Source: Reyranella sp. (lineage in GTDB: Bacteria; Pseudomonadota; Alphaproteobacteria; Reyranellales; Reyranellaceae). Taken from it: a DNA stretch of 16,172 bases. The notes under the pieces are model-generated. The model did no database searches. It was not told the origin of the DNA and was given only the letters and a program-made list of their open reading frames with translations. The stretch lies in NCBI GenBank assembly GCA_021732965.1, contig JAKFVZ010000030.1, forward strand, positions 1 to 16,172, given 5' to 3'. Position 1 is the first letter of the stretch. Every line of letters begins with the position of its first letter. Position numbers and translations under genes: made by a program. Positions 15,504-16,172 of this stretch are shown piece by piece.

Positions 15504-16172
15504 TCAGTCCGCAGACGCAAACCGGGAGCGCGGCAGGCCCGCGATCTCCTGGATCAGCTTCTTGGTCATCGCCCGGCCGAAGGTGCCATGGTTCTCGGCG
15601 ACGATCGTGAAGGCGCCGGGGCCGCCGATGACGTTTTCCTGAAAGTACTTCTCGAGGCCGCCGGGCGGGTTGGTGTGCTCGGGTCGGAACGCCTCCTCGA
15701 TCGGCGTCAGGATCACCAGTGCGTTGATCGTGATGTTGCGCGCGACGGCATCGTCGCGGGCGTCGGTAATCAGGCGCCCGCCGATGTTGTTGCCGTCGCC
15801 GGACACGTCGATGACCTTGCGGTCCGCCACGAACGGCGCGCGCTCGAACAGGCCTACCGCAAAGTCGATGGCAGCGCTGATCGAGGTGCTGCCGGCAAAC
15901 GAGCGTGGGCTTTCGATCAGCTTGTCGCCGAAGAGACGCGCCGAGGCACCGTCGCCGATCACCATCCAGTCGATGACCACGGCCTGCATGTTGGTGGACG
16001 CCCATTCGACGAAGCAGATTGCGATACGCCGGTTCGGGCCCGAGGTGATGGCCCGCACCACGTCGGGATGGGTGATAGCGGCCGCCGCGCCTTCGCGCTG
16101 GAGCTTGAACTTGGATTGAGTGACGCTGCGCGAGACGTCGGCCGCCATCACCAGCAGCATGTCGACGGGCTC
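15504..16172 (-). CDS. DUF1194 von Willebrand factor A-like protein, 5' end beyond the window
   Basis: The frame is open through the right edge, so the start is not in the window and only the last 222 codons plus the stop are seen. The visible part begins with VDMLLVMAADVSRSV, the first strand of a vWA domain with the metal-site DxSxS (DVSRS). It continues with KLQREGAAAAITHPDV, IAICFVEWAS, and VIDVSGDGNNIGG, a second metal-site region. This combination, especially the FVEWA strand followed by Q, is characteristic of DUF1194 proteins, which often carry an N-terminal signal peptide. The function of the family is unknown. The gene converges on the Bug-type gene with no intergenic base between the two stop codons. 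Confidence 0.85.
   Translation of the reverse strand, partial: EPVDMLLVMAADVSRSVTQSKFKLQREGAAAAITHPDVVRAITSGPNRRIAICFVEWASTNMQAVVIDWMVIGDGASARLFGDKLIESPRSFAGSTSISAAIDFAVGLFERAPFVADRKVIDVSGDGNNIGGRLITDARDDAVARNITINALVILTPIEEAFRPEHTNPPGGLEKYFQENVIGGPGAFTIVAENHGTFGRAMTKKLIQEIAGLPRSRFASAD

Overview
The window is high-GC, tightly packed DNA. It has GC-ending codons, Shine-Dalgarno (SD) sites of the GGAGG type, 4-bp or zero-gap gene junctions, a tripartite-tricarboxylate (Bug-type) binding protein, several short-chain dehydrogenases and a DUF1194 gene. Together these point to an alphaproteobacterium of the Rhodospirillales/Hyphomicrobiales kind (Reyranella- or Bradyrhizobium-like). That placement is an inference from gene content, not from a marker gene. 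Coding density is about 95% and no gap exceeds 116 bp. No tRNA, rRNA, CRISPR array or transposase gene was seen.

Region 1 (1-116) is an elaborate palindromic element. A perfect 16-bp terminal stem encloses three further hairpins, so either strand can be drawn as a four-way cloverleaf. The only usable start codons of the first gene lie inside it.

Region 2 (65-8097, all plus strand) is a nine-gene catabolic cluster with junctions from a 4-bp overlap to 55 bp. The genes encode a family III CoA transferase, a nitronate-monooxygenase-type flavoprotein, a class III (glutathione-dependent formaldehyde dehydrogenase) alcohol dehydrogenase, a metallo-beta-lactamase-fold hydrolase, an SMP-30/gluconolactonase-type lactonase, a short-chain dehydrogenase (SDR), a cysteine-less carboxymuconolactone-decarboxylase-family protein, and two more SDRs. 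Each family is clear but the substrate is not. The set suggests oxidation of an alcohol to a lactone or acid, lactone opening, CoA activation, and capture of a released C1 or aldehyde unit by glutathione.

Region 3 (8051-12758) is a phosphonate-type module. A LysR regulator on the minus strand overlaps the last SDR tail to tail. It is divergent from an iron-containing alcohol dehydrogenase followed by phnD, phnC and phnE (binding protein, ATPase and permease). The 116-bp divergent gap carries a 7-7-7 inverted repeat that is a good LysR operator candidate. No C-P lyase, PhnW, PhnX or PhnA is present in the window, so what is done with the imported compound is not visible.

Region 4 (12797-16172) holds two solute-binding proteins without their own permeases: a peptide/nickel-type (SBP family 5) protein and a Bug-type protein. 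They are followed, convergently and with no gap, by the 3' part of a DUF1194 von Willebrand-A-like gene that runs off the right edge. Small GC-rich hairpins sit before each of the two binding-protein genes and at the SDR/LysR junction.
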